The notes under the pieces are model-generated. The model made no database searches. It saw only the letters and a program-made list of their open reading frames with translations, and was not told the DNA's origin. Positions 51,229 through 59,710 of a DNA stretch of 64,000 nt are shown in pieces. Positions within the stretch are counted from its first letter, which is position 1; every line of letters starts with the position of its first letter. The stretch spans positions 1,116,001 to 1,180,000 of the forward strand of contig NZ_CP031148.1 of the NCBI RefSeq assembly GCF_003342675.1, given 5' to 3'. Both the position numbers and the translations under genes were made by a program. This stretch comes from Haloplanus rubicundus. Its GTDB lineage: Archaea; Halobacteriota; Halobacteria; Halobacteriales; Haloferacaceae.

Positions 51229-51591
51229 TTAGGCGTTCCGTTCGGCGTCGCCGTCGCCGTCCGCGGACCGTGGTTCCTCGCCGTCGCCGTGGCGCCGCTC
51301 GAAGGCGCGGTAGTGGTGGTACACTCGGAGGCCAGCGAGGGCGCCGAAGGCGATGGCGGCGCCACCCCACAGCCACCAGCCGCGGAAGTAGACGAGCATC
51401 GGGCCGAGCGAGAGGCCGAAGAGGGCGACGTTGGCGAGGACGACGCTCCGCCAGAACGTCTCCAGAATCTCGGGGTCGACGTCTTCCTCCGCCACTGCCG
51501 GCTCCGGAATCCGTGGCAGGTCGCGCTCCGGGTCACCCCAGCGCGACTCCGGGTTCGTCTCCTCGGGTTCGTCGGGCCACGGATCGAACAC
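51229..51591 (-). CDS. Two-span membrane protein of unknown function
   Basis: 120 residues: an acidic, Pro-rich N-terminus (MFDPWPDEPEETNPESRWGD), two membrane spans (SVVLANVALFGLSLGPMLVY and WWLWGGAAIAFGALAGLRVY) and an acidic tail. Common haloarchaeal family without known role. It precedes the 50772 gene on the same strand by 25 bases, so the two are likely in one transcript. Confidence 0.75.
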   Translation of the reverse strand: MFDPWPDEPEETNPESRWGDPERDLPRIPEPAVAEEDVDPEILETFWRSVVLANVALFGLSLGPMLVYFRGWWLWGGAAIAFGALAGLRVYHHYRAFERRHGDGEEPRSADGDGDAERNA

Positions 51592-51633
51592 GCTCTCTGA
51601 GAGCGAACGGGAGGGGAAAAGGGTTCGGTTGGC

Positions 51634-51813
51634 TCAGGCCAGCTCGCGAATCGGCACCGCCGTCGACGACTCGACCCACGCGAGCGGGTTCTCCGCGTCG
51701 TAGAGTACGGTCCCGTCTTCGACTTCGTACGCCTCGACGGTGTCGATACCGTCGTGATCCGGACGTCGCGTGTCCGTACTGTCCCACCGGCCTGCATCGA
51801 CGTGGTCGGACAT
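51634..51813 (-). CDS. Small acidic haloarchaeal protein
   Basis: 59 residues (MSDHVDAGRWDSTD, then VEAYEVEDGTVLYDAENPLA and WVESSTAVPIREL). A TATA-like CATATA lies just before an ATG at 51840, so transcription probably starts inside the longer form and 51813 is the better start. The DGTVLYDAENPLAWV segment is a conserved motif I have seen in small haloarchaeal proteins of unknown function. Confidence 0.62.
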   Translation of the reverse strand: MSDHVDAGRWDSTDTRRPDHDGIDTVEAYEVEDGTVLYDAENPLAWVESSTAVPIRELA

Positions 51814-51900
51814 CGTCACGAGCGTGGTACGAAGTGACATGGTATATGTTTTGTCGTCGTGACAGGGTTTTCGGGCCCCGCCGGCCGGTGAGTGGCTGGG

Positions 51901-51908
51901 TTTTTACC
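51901..51908 (+). promoter_or_regulatory. TATA-like box of polB
   Basis: TTTTTACC lies about 27 bases before the polB ATG at 51931, in a gap of 117 bases shared with the divergent small gene. Confidence 0.45.
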
Positions 51909-51930
51909 GGGGAGTGCCGAAGGGAGCGGC

Positions 51931-54900
51931 ATGACTCAGACCGAACTCACCGGGTCTTGGGACACGGACGACTCCGACAGGCCCGACGCTGAGGCGGTCG
52001 CCGTCGCGGGCGACGCCGCGCAGTCGGTCGCCGAGGTAGTCGACGCGGCCGATCTGAAGTTCCCCGATCCGGACGGGACGGTCGACCTCGCGGTCACGCA
52101 GGTCGACTACACGGTCGAGGGACAGGGCAGCGACGAGTACCCCGTCGTCCACCTCTTCGGCCGGACGTCCGACGGTACCGCCGAACACGTTCGTGTCCTC
52201 GGATTCGAGCCGTACTTCTACGCACCGACCGCGAGCCTCGACGACGACGATCTCGACCGCGACGTGATCACGCGGACCGAGACGGGCTACGAGAGCATCC
52301 GCGGCGAAGAACTGACGAAAATCTGTACGAAGACGCCTCGCGACGTGGGGAACATTCGCGACGAGTTCGACCACTTCGAGGCGGACATCCTCTTTCCCAA
52401 CCGTCTGCTGATCGACAAGGACATCGGAAGCGGCGTACGGGTCCCGGTGCGGCGGCTGGAGAGCGGGTCGATCCAGATTCCCCACGACGAGATCGAGGCC
52501 GTCGAGGTGCCGACCGACCTCCGCGTCAACACCTTCGACATCGAAGTCGACGACCGCTCGGGATTTCCGGAGGACGGCGAGGAGCCGATCATCTGTCTCA
52601 CGAGCCACGACTCCCGGCGCGACGAGTACGTCGTGTGGCTGTACGAGGCGCCCGCGGGCGAGGGTGCCGTCCCCGACAGCCTCGACGACTACGAGGGTCT
52701 CGCCGAGATGGCCATCGAGGTCAGGACGTTTGACTCCGAGGCCGCGATGCTCGACGCCTTCCTCACCTACCTCGAGCGGACCGATCCGGACGTGCTCACG
52801 GGCTGGAACTTCGAGGACTTCGACGCGCCCTACCTCATCGACCGCCTCGAAGAGGTCGGCAAGCGCCCGGACGTCGACCGGAATCTGAACCCCGACCGCC
52901 TCTCCCGCGTCGACGAGGTGTGGCAGAGCGACTGGGGCGGCCCGACGATCAAGGGCCGGGTCGTCTTCGACCTGCTCTACGCGTACAAGCGCACGCAGTT
53001 CACCGAACTGGAGTCCTACCGCCTCGACGCGGTGGGCGAACAGGAACTCGACGCGGGGAAGGAGCGCTACGCGGGCGACATCGGCGACCTGTGGGAGGAC
53101 GACCCCGAACGACTGCTGGAGTACAACCTTCGGGACGTGGAACTGTGTGTCGAACTCGACCGCAAGCGCGACATCGTCTCCTTCTGGGACGAAGTGCGGA
53201 CGTTCGTCGGCTGTAAACTGGAGGACGCCCCGACGCCCGGCGACGCGGTGGACGTCTACGTCCTCCACAAGGTCCACGGGGACTTCGCGCTCCCCTCGAA
53301 GGGTCGGGCGGACGCCGAGGACTACGAGGGTGGGGCCGTCTTCGACCCGATCACGGGGGTCAAAGAAAATGTCAGCGTACTGGACTTAAAGTCGCTCTAT
53401 CCGATGTGCATGGTGACGATCAACGCCTCCCCGGAGACGAAAGTCGACCCCGGCGCCTACGACGGCGACACCTACCACGCTCCCAACGGGACTCACTTCC
53501 GGAAGGAACCGGACGGCGTCATCCGGGAGATGGTCGACGAGTTGCTGGAGGAGCGCGAGGAGAAGAAGGCCGAACGGAACGCCAACGACCCCGGCAGCGA
53601 GGCGTACGAGCAGTACGACCGAGAGCAACAGGCGGTGAAGGTCATCATGAACTGCTTCACGCCGGACACCGACGTGCTCACGCCCGAGGGCGTCCGGAAC
53701 ATCCGCGATCTCGGCGTCGGAGACGAGGTGTACTCGCTCGACCCCGAGACGTTACGGATGGAGGTCAAGCCCGTAACTGAGACGCACGCGTATCCGGACT
53801 ACCGTGGTGACCTCGTCGACATCGAGACGAGCAAGATCGACTTCAGCGTCACGCCGAACCACCGGATGCTCGTCCGGAAGGACGATACGAACGGCGAGTC
53901 GTGGGACGATTTCCGGTTCGTCGAGGCCGGGGACCTGAACGAGTCGTCGCACTACGAACTACCACACGGATGGGAGGGACCGGACGGCGAGCGACTGGAG
54001 ACGGTCGATCTTACTGAACTCCTCGACGGCGACTACGAGGTGTGGGCGAACAACGACGTACACGGGCACACCCTCGCCGCCGAAGTCGGCTACTACCCGG
54101 ACAAGATGGAGAAACAGGGGTCCGACGGGACGGGCTACGTCTTCTCGGCCACCGAGTTCGAGAAGCACCGCGAGTACCTCGACGAGTGTTGTTCAGAGTT
54201 CTACGTTCACGCCGAACGGGGCCGGAAGTGGATTCCGCGATACTACGACGGCGACGACTTCCTCGATCTACTGGCGTGGTACATCACCGAGGGATCGGTG
54301 TACATGTCCGAAGACAAACAGTTCGGGGAGCAATTCAGAGGAAGTGCCACGACGATCAAGCTTGCACAGGAGGCGATTGCCGACGGCGGTGAGAACGACG
54401 GCCACACGTCCATCGGTGAACTTCTCGACCGGATAGGCTTCGATTACTACGTCGACGACCGATGCTATCAGTTCACCTCACGACTACTCGGTCGGTGGCT
54501 CGAAGACGCGTGTGGTGAGAACAGTTTCGAGAAGCGAATCCCCGAACTTGTCTTCGCGGCCAACCGCGAACAGAAAGAGCGATTCCTCGACACGCTCGTC
54601 GCGGGCGACGGCGACCGGCAGGTGAACAGTTGGCGATACACCACGTCGAGTGAACGGCTCCGAGACGACGTGTTACGCTTGTGTGCGCACCTCGGGCTGA
54701 CGGCCAGCTACAACCGCGACAGTGGTTCGTGGCGCATCTACTGCACCGAGAACGGTACGAACAGTTTCCGGATGCATCGCTCGGGAAACCGGAGCACCGC
54801 CGACGACGGCGCGTACTGTGTCACCGTCGCAGATAACAACACGCTCCTCGCAGGCCGTAACGGAAAATATCAGTTTGTTGGCAATTCTTTATACGGCGTC

Positions 54901-55917
54901 CTCGGATGGGACCGCTTCCGCCTGTACGACCGGGAGATGGGCGCAGCCGTCACCGCCACCGGTCGCGACGTGATCGAACACACCCAGTCGGCGGCCAACG
55001 ACGTGGGCTACGAGGTGGCCTACGGGGATACGGATTCTGTCATGTTGGAAATCGGTCAGGAATCGAAAATCGAGGATGTGCCCGACGAGATTCGGGAGGC
55101 CCACCCCGAGATGAGCGAGTCGGACCTCCAGCAGGTCGCCGGCGCCATCGAGACAGGCTACGAACTCGAGGAGGCGATCAACGACTCCTACGACGAGTTC
55201 GCCCTCGACGAGTTGAACGCCCACCACCACCGCTTCCAGATCGAGTTCGAGAAGCTTTACAGACGCTTTTTCCAGGCGGGCAAGAAGAAACGGTACGCGG
55301 GCCACATCGTCTGGAAGGAGGGCAAACACGTCGACGACATCGACATCACGGGCTTCGAGTACAAGCGCTCGGACATCGCCCCGATCACGAAGGAGGTCCA
55401 GCGCCGGGTGATCGAGATGATCGTCACCGGCGACGACGTCGACGACATCGAGGAGTACGTCTACGACGTGATCGAGGACTTCGAGGCGGGCAACGTCGAC
55501 CTCGACGACGTGGGCATTCCCGGCGGTATCGGCAAGCGTCTGGGCGCCTACGACACGGACACGGCGCAGGTCCGGGGGGCGAAGTACGCGAACCTCTTAC
55601 TCGGCACCAACTTCCAGCGCGGGAGCAAGCCCAAGCGACTGTACCTGAAGAAAGTGCATCCGGATTTCTTCCGGCAGCTAGAAGAGGAGGGTCGCTTCGA
55701 CCCTCAGGCCGACCCGCTGTACGCCGAGTTCAAGCGCGACCCGGACGTGATCTGTTTCGAGTACGCGGACCAGGTGCCGGACGCGTTCGAAATCGACTGG
55801 GACAAGATGCTGGTGAAGACGCTCAAAGGGCCCATCGAGCGGATCATCGAGGCGCTCGGCCTCTCGTGGGACGAGGTCAAGAGCGGCCAGCGACAGACCG
55901 GTCTCGGTCAGTTCTGA
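51931..55917 (+). CDS. polB: Family B DNA polymerase with an in-frame intein
   Basis: 1328 codons, giving a 917-residue polymerase after removal of a 411-residue intein. Exonuclease motif I is in NTFDIEVDDRSG and motif II in GWNFEDFDAPYL. Polymerase motif A is DLKSLYPMCM, motif B is split by the intein (KVIMN before it, SLYGVLGWDRF after it), and motif C is YGDTDSVM. This is the replicative/repair polymerase of the chromosome, with proofreading. Codon use turns AT-rich in short patches at motifs A and C and beside the intein. The ATG at 51931 starts MTQTELTGSWDTDD. Confidence 0.96.
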   Translation: MTQTELTGSWDTDDSDRPDAEAVAVAGDAAQSVAEVVDAADLKFPDPDGTVDLAVTQVDYTVEGQGSDEYPVVHLFGRTSDGTAEHVRVLGFEPYFYAPTASLDDDDLDRDVITRTETGYESIRGEELTKICTKTPRDVGNIRDEFDHFEADILFPNRLLIDKDIGSGVRVPVRRLESGSIQIPHDEIEAVEVPTDLRVNTFDIEVDDRSGFPEDGEEPIICLTSHDSRRDEYVVWLYEAPAGEGAVPDSLDDYEGLAEMAIEVRTFDSEAAMLDAFLTYLERTDPDVLTGWNFEDFDAPYLIDRLEEVGKRPDVDRNLNPDRLSRVDEVWQSDWGGPTIKGRVVFDLLYAYKRTQFTELESYRLDAVGEQELDAGKERYAGDIGDLWEDDPERLLEYNLRDVELCVELDRKRDIVSFWDEVRTFVGCKLEDAPTPGDAVDVYVLHKVHGDFALPSKGRADAEDYEGGAVFDPITGVKENVSVLDLKSLYPMCMVTINASPETKVDPGAYDGDTYHAPNGTHFRKEPDGVIREMVDELLEEREEKKAERNANDPGSEAYEQYDREQQAVKVIMNCFTPDTDVLTPEGVRNIRDLGVGDEVYSLDPETLRMEVKPVTETHAYPDYRGDLVDIETSKIDFSVTPNHRMLVRKDDTNGESWDDFRFVEAGDLNESSHYELPHGWEGPDGERLETVDLTELLDGDYEVWANNDVHGHTLAAEVGYYPDKMEKQGSDGTGYVFSATEFEKHREYLDECCSEFYVHAERGRKWIPRYYDGDDFLDLLAWYITEGSVYMSEDKQFGEQFRGSATTIKLAQEAIADGGENDGHTSIGELLDRIGFDYYVDDRCYQFTSRLLGRWLEDACGENSFEKRIPELVFAANREQKERFLDTLVAGDGDRQVNSWRYTTSSERLRDDVLRLCAHLGLTASYNRDSGSWRIYCTENGTNSFRMHRSGNRSTADDGAYCVTVADNNTLLAGRNGKYQFVGNSLYGVLGWDRFRLYDREMGAAVTATGRDVIEHTQSAANDVGYEVAYGDTDSVMLEIGQESKIEDVPDEIREAHPEMSESDLQQVAGAIETGYELEEAINDSYDEFALDELNAHHHRFQIEFEKLYRRFFQAGKKKRYAGHIVWKEGKHVDDIDITGFEYKRSDIAPITKEVQRRVIEMIVTGDDVDDIEEYVYDVIEDFEAGNVDLDDVGIPGGIGKRLGAYDTDTAQVRGAKYANLLLGTNFQRGSKPKRLYLKKVHPDFFRQLEEEGRFDPQADPLYAEFKRDPDVICFEYADQVPDAFEIDWDKMLVKTLKGPIERIIEALGLSWDEVKSGQRQTGLGQF
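53653..54885 (+). mobile_element. PolB intein (self-splicing, LAGLIDADG-type homing endonuclease)
   Basis: 411 codons starting at Cys (CFTPDTDVLTPEG, block A) and ending in Asn before Ser (QFVGN then SLYGV). Block B is TPNHRMLVR and block F is YCVTVADNNTLLAGRNGKYQ. Two dodecapeptide-like motifs of the endonuclease are DLLAWYITEGSVYM and DTLVAGDGDRQVNS. The penultimate residue is Gly instead of the common His, a known but less frequent variant. Insertion is in polymerase motif B, one of the recognised PolB intein sites. The C-terminal end is clearly AT-richer than the host gene. Confidence 0.95.
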
Positions 55918-55922
55918 AACTG

Positions 55923-55963
55923 TATTTTCTCCTCCGAAAATAATAGTTCTCGAAGAGAGAACT
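55923..55963. promoter_or_regulatory. Two adjacent short palindromes between polB and sufC
   Basis: TATTTTC and GAAAATA (55923-55942, 6-base spacer) are followed by AGTTCTC and GAGAACT (55945-55963, 5-base spacer). Both are perfect 7-base inverted repeats in AT-richer DNA. They may act as the polB terminator, as operators for the suf operon, or both. Confidence 0.5.
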
Positions 55964-56021
55964 CGAAGGGGGAGAATGCGTAAGCATTATGCGTCTAACA
56001 ACCCACCCTCACGGTAGGGAT

Positions 56022-56942
56022 ATGGCAACACTACAGATCAACAATCTTCACGCGAAAGTCGCAGAAGAGGGCGGCGAGAGCATCCTTCGTGGCGTCGACC
56101 TGGAGGTCAACTCGGGCGAGATTCACGCCCTTATGGGGCCGAACGGATCGGGGAAGTCGACGACAGCGAAGGTGATCGCCGGTCACCCGGCCTACGAGGT
56201 CACCGACGGTGAGATCACGCTCGTCCTCGACGACGAGGACGTCGCCGACATCGACGAGGAGGTACCCGCCGAGAAGCGCGAGTGGGACCTGCTCGCCCTC
56301 GAACCGAACGAGCGCGCGGCGCTCGGCATCTTCCTCGGATTCCAGTATCCGGCCGAGATCGAGGGTGTCACCATGACGAACTTCCTCCGGCAGGCGCTCA
56401 ACGCCAAGGCGGAGGAGCGAGAGGAACTGTTCGAAGATGAGGACGAAGACGAGGCGGAGGCCGACGAAGAGGAGTCGGGCTACGACACCTCCCCGATGGA
56501 AGGCAACCCCGACGACGGCGAGATCGGCGTCGCCGAGTTCCAGCAGCTCCTAAAAGAGAAGATGGAACTGCTGGACATGGACGAGAAGTTCGCCCAGCGG
56601 TATCTCAACGCCGGCTTCTCCGGCGGCGAGAAGAAGCAAAACGAGGTGCTGCAGGCGGCCATCCTCGAACCCGCCATCGCGGTGCTCGACGAGATCGACT
56701 CCGGGCTGGACATCGACCGCCTGCAGGACGTCTCCGAGGGGATCAACGCCCTCCGCGACGAGCAGGGGACGGGTGTGCTCCAGATCACGCACTACCAGCG
56801 CATCCTCGACTACGTCGAGCCGGATCACGTTCACGTGATGATCGACGGGAAGATCGCTGAGAGCGGCGGTGCGGATCTCGCCGAGAAGCTCGAGGACGAG
56901 GGCTACGACTGGGTCCGCGAGCAGGTCTACGAGACAGCGTAA
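56022..56942 (+). CDS. sufC: SufC, Fe-S cluster assembly ATPase
   Basis: 306 residues. ABC-type ATPase with Walker A GPNGSGKST near residue 39, signature FSGGEKKQNEVLQ near 205 and Walker B IAVLDEIDSGLD. It powers the SufB-SufD scaffold. A strongly acidic insertion of about 35 residues (around 130-165, EDEDEDEAEADEEES) lengthens it beyond the usual 250. The ATG at 56022 begins MATLQINNLHAKV. sufB follows after 26 bases and sufD two bases after that, giving a sufCBD operon. Confidence 0.96.
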   Translation: MATLQINNLHAKVAEEGGESILRGVDLEVNSGEIHALMGPNGSGKSTTAKVIAGHPAYEVTDGEITLVLDDEDVADIDEEVPAEKREWDLLALEPNERAALGIFLGFQYPAEIEGVTMTNFLRQALNAKAEEREELFEDEDEDEAEADEEESGYDTSPMEGNPDDGEIGVAEFQQLLKEKMELLDMDEKFAQRYLNAGFSGGEKKQNEVLQAAILEPAIAVLDEIDSGLDIDRLQDVSEGINALRDEQGTGVLQITHYQRILDYVEPDHVHVMIDGKIAESGGADLAEKLEDEGYDWVREQVYETA

Positions 56943-56968
56943 TACGGCTGCAGCCACAACACCAAACC

Positions 56969-58399
56969 ATGAGTTCAGATCAAGACCATCTAAAAGAGAC
57001 GGACACCGAGGCCCGCTTCGAGTTCAAGAAGGAGGAGCGCTCCTCCTTCCAGGCCGAGAAGGGTCTCACCGAGGAGACAATCCGCGTCATCTCGGAAGAC
57101 AAGGGCGAACCCGAGTGGATGCTGAAGCGGCGCCTCCGTGCGCTCGAACAGTTCCAGGAGATGCCGATGCCGACGGACTGGCCCGGCCAGCCCGACCTCT
57201 CCGAGGTCGACGTCAACGAGATCATCCCGTACATCCGACCGGACGTCGAGACGCGCGAGAGCGTCGACGACTGGACGGACCTGCCCGACGACATCAAGGA
57301 CACCTTCGACAAGCTGGGGATTCCGGAAGCCGAGAAGAACGCCCTCTCGGGCGTCGGCGCCCAGTACGAGTCCGAGGTCGTCTACCAGAACATGCAGGAG
57401 CAGTGGGAGGAGAAAGGCGTCATCTTCTGTAACATGGACGAGGCCGTGCAGGAGCACGGGGACCTCGTCCGCGAGCACTTCATGACGAAGTGCGTCCCCC
57501 CGAGCGACAACAAGTTCGCGGCGCTGCACGGCGCCATCTGGTCGGGCGGCTCGTTCGTCTACGTCCCCGAGGACACGACGGTCGAGATGCCCGTGCAGGC
57601 GTACTTCCGGATGAACTCCGAGGGGATGGGCCAGTTCGAGCACACGCTCATCATCGCCGAAGAGAACTCGGAAGTTCACTACATCGAGGGCTGCAGCGCA
57701 CCCAAATACTCGGCGTTCAACCTCCACTCCGGCGGCGTCGAAGTGTTCGTCGGCGAGGGCGCTCACGTGCAGTATTCGACCGTGCAGAACTGGTCGAAAA
57801 ACACCTACAACCTGAACACGAAGCGAGCGCTCGTCGAGGCCGACGGGCGCATGGAGTGGATTTCGGGGTCGATGGGGTCGAAGGCGACGATGCTGTATCC
57901 CTCGACGGTGCTCAAAGGCCCCGGCGCCTCGGACAACCACATCACCATCGCCTTCGCGGGCGAGGGCCAGAACATCGACACCGGGGCGAAGGTGTACCAC
58001 AACGCGCCGGAGACGAAATCGACCATCGAGTCCAAGTCCATCAGCAAGGACGGCGGCCGCACGAACTACCGCGGGCTGGTCCACATCGCGGACGGCGCGG
58101 CGGACTCCTCGACGTCGGTCGAGTGTGACGCGCTGATGTTCGACAACGAATCCACCTCCGACACGATGCCGTACATGGAGATCAACGAGTCGACGGTGGA
58201 CGTGGCCCACGAGGCGACGGTGGGGAAGATCGGCGACGAGGACGTGTTCTACCTCCAGAGCCGTGGCCTCGACGACGACGACGCCAAGCAGATGATCGTC
58301 TCGGGCTTCATCGAGCCGATCACGGAGGAACTGCCCATCGAGTACGCGGTCGAACTCAACCGTCTCGTCGAACTCGAGATGGAGGGGAGTCTCGGATAA
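56969..58399 (+). CDS. sufB: SufB, Fe-S cluster scaffold
   Basis: 476 residues, full length. Recognisable by GVGAQYESEVVYQNMQEQWE, CVPPSDNKFAALHGAIWSGG, FVYVPEDTTVEMPVQAYFRM and VHYIEGCSAPKYSAFNLHSG near the middle, with the late block LMFDNESTSDTMPYMEINE. The Cys in EGCSAP corresponds to the conserved cysteine of the family. It forms with SufD and SufC the complex that builds 4Fe-4S clusters. Confidence 0.96.
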   Translation: MSSDQDHLKETDTEARFEFKKEERSSFQAEKGLTEETIRVISEDKGEPEWMLKRRLRALEQFQEMPMPTDWPGQPDLSEVDVNEIIPYIRPDVETRESVDDWTDLPDDIKDTFDKLGIPEAEKNALSGVGAQYESEVVYQNMQEQWEEKGVIFCNMDEAVQEHGDLVREHFMTKCVPPSDNKFAALHGAIWSGGSFVYVPEDTTVEMPVQAYFRMNSEGMGQFEHTLIIAEENSEVHYIEGCSAPKYSAFNLHSGGVEVFVGEGAHVQYSTVQNWSKNTYNLNTKRALVEADGRMEWISGSMGSKATMLYPSTVLKGPGASDNHITIAFAGEGQNIDTGAKVYHNAPETKSTIESKSISKDGGRTNYRGLVHIADGAADSSTSVECDALMFDNESTSDTMPYMEINESTVDVAHEATVGKIGDEDVFYLQSRGLDDDDAKQMIVSGFIEPITEELPIEYAVELNRLVELEMEGSLG

Positions 58400-58401
58400 T
58401 C

Positions 58402-59616
58402 ATGAGTGCGCAGGTACCAGCAGACCTCTCGGAAGCGACCGTCCACGAGATCGCCAACAGCCGCGACGAGCCGGACTGGCTCCGCGAGACGCGGCTCAAG
58501 GCGCTCAAGGCCATGGACGATCTGGAGATGCCCGACGTCATCCAGACGCCCGGCCGCCGGTGGACGAACCTCGGCCAGCTCGACTTCGACGAGCTGGCCG
58601 ACCCCCTCAATCAGGCCGACGACACCGAGCGCGTCACGGACGAGGGCGTCGAGGTGCTGCCCTTCACCGAGGCGGTGGAGAAGCACCCGAAGCTCATGCA
58701 GGCCAAATTCGGCTCCGTCATCGATCCGGAGACGAACTACCTGACCGCCCTGTCGGTGGCGCTGTTCACGACGGGGACGTTCATCTACGTCCCCGAGGGC
58801 GTCGACGCCGAGGACGTGACCATCCGGACGGAGATGAACTCCCGGTCGCTGTTCAGTCACACCCTCGTCGTCACCGAGGACTCGTCGTCGGTGACGATTC
58901 TCGAACGGATCAGCTCCGGCGACGCGGCCGTCGACGGCGAGCGCTACTTCAGCAACCTCGTCGAAGTCGACGCCGCCGAGAACAGCTACGTCCAGTACGG
59001 CTCGCTCCAGACGCTCGACGAGGAGACGTACAACGTCACGCTCAAGCGCGGCGACGCTGACGTCTACTCGACGATCAACTGGATCGAGGGGAACCTCGGC
59101 TCGCGGCTCACCCGCTCGGACGTCGAGACGGAGCTCAACGGCGATAGCTCCGAGACGAAGATCGTCGGCGCCTTCTTCGGCCACGACGACCAGCACTTCG
59201 ACGTGAACGCGCGGGTCTGGCACCAGGCCGAGCACACGACGGCCGACCTCGTCACCCGCGGCGTCCTCGACGACACCGCCCGGTCGGTGTACGAGGGCGT
59301 CCAGGACGTGGGTCGTGAGGCGTGGGACACCAGCTCCTACCAGCGCGAGAACACGCTCATGCTGAGCGACGACAGCGAGGCCGACGCCTCGCCGAAGCTC
59401 ATCATCAACAACCACGACACCGAGGCCTCCCACTCCGCGACGGTCGGGCAGGTCGACCGTGAGGACCTGTTCTACCTGACCTCGCGGACGATCCCCGAGC
59501 GGGACGCCCGGAACATGCTCGTCGAGGGCTTCTTCGTGCCCGTCCTCGAGGAGATTGCGGTCGAGGAGTTCCGCGAGGACCTCGAACGTCGGATTTCGGC
59601 CCGGCTTCGCGAGTAG
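58402..59616 (+). CDS. sufD: SufD, Fe-S cluster assembly protein
   Basis: 404 residues, starting two bases after the sufB stop. The beta-helical core is visible in FIYVPEGVDAEDVTIRTEMN, TLVVTEDSSSVTILERISSG, AENSYVQYGSLQTL and KLIINNHDTEASHSATVGQV, ending in DARNMLVEGFFVPVLEEIAV. It is the partner of SufB. Its C-terminus is followed by a palindrome-bearing promoter region for the ferritin-like gene. Confidence 0.95.
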   Translation: MSAQVPADLSEATVHEIANSRDEPDWLRETRLKALKAMDDLEMPDVIQTPGRRWTNLGQLDFDELADPLNQADDTERVTDEGVEVLPFTEAVEKHPKLMQAKFGSVIDPETNYLTALSVALFTTGTFIYVPEGVDAEDVTIRTEMNSRSLFSHTLVVTEDSSSVTILERISSGDAAVDGERYFSNLVEVDAAENSYVQYGSLQTLDEETYNVTLKRGDADVYSTINWIEGNLGSRLTRSDVETELNGDSSETKIVGAFFGHDDQHFDVNARVWHQAEHTTADLVTRGVLDDTARSVYEGVQDVGREAWDTSSYQRENTLMLSDDSEADASPKLIINNHDTEASHSATVGQVDREDLFYLTSRTIPERDARNMLVEGFFVPVLEEIAVEEFREDLERRISARLRE

Positions 59617-59624
59617 CGCCGAAC

Positions 59625-59645
59625 AGGGAACGGCTTAAGTTCCCT
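59625..59645 (+). promoter_or_regulatory. Palindrome over the TATA-like box of the ferritin/regulator pair
   Basis: AGGGAAC (59625-59631) and GTTCCCT (59639-59645) form a perfect 7-base inverted repeat whose 7-base spacer is GGCTTAA, the TATA-like core. A dimeric regulator bound here would block the promoter. The DtxR-type regulator encoded 550 bases downstream is the natural candidate; this is inference. Confidence 0.5.
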
Positions 59646-59662
59646 ACACCCCGACTTGGCGT

Positions 59663-59710
59663 ATGACCGCCCCGGCATCACGTATCGACCGGAGGTGTTC
59701 GAGCCGATGA
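59663..59710 (+). other. Possible 15-codon leader ORF overlapping the ferritin-like start
   Basis: The ATG at 59663 lies about 28 bases after the TATA-like core, where a leaderless transcript would begin. It encodes MTAPASRIDRRCSSR and its TGA overlaps the ATG at 59707 (ATGA). A GGAGGTG (59691-59697) sits ten bases before that ATG. This could couple translation of the ferritin-like gene to the leader. Confidence 0.35.

Noticed and set aside
59656-59706. In-frame TTG start 17 codons upstream of the ferritin-like protein
   Set aside because: The added residues are not helical like the rest, and the Shine-Dalgarno-like GGAGGTG and ATGA arrangement point to 59707.
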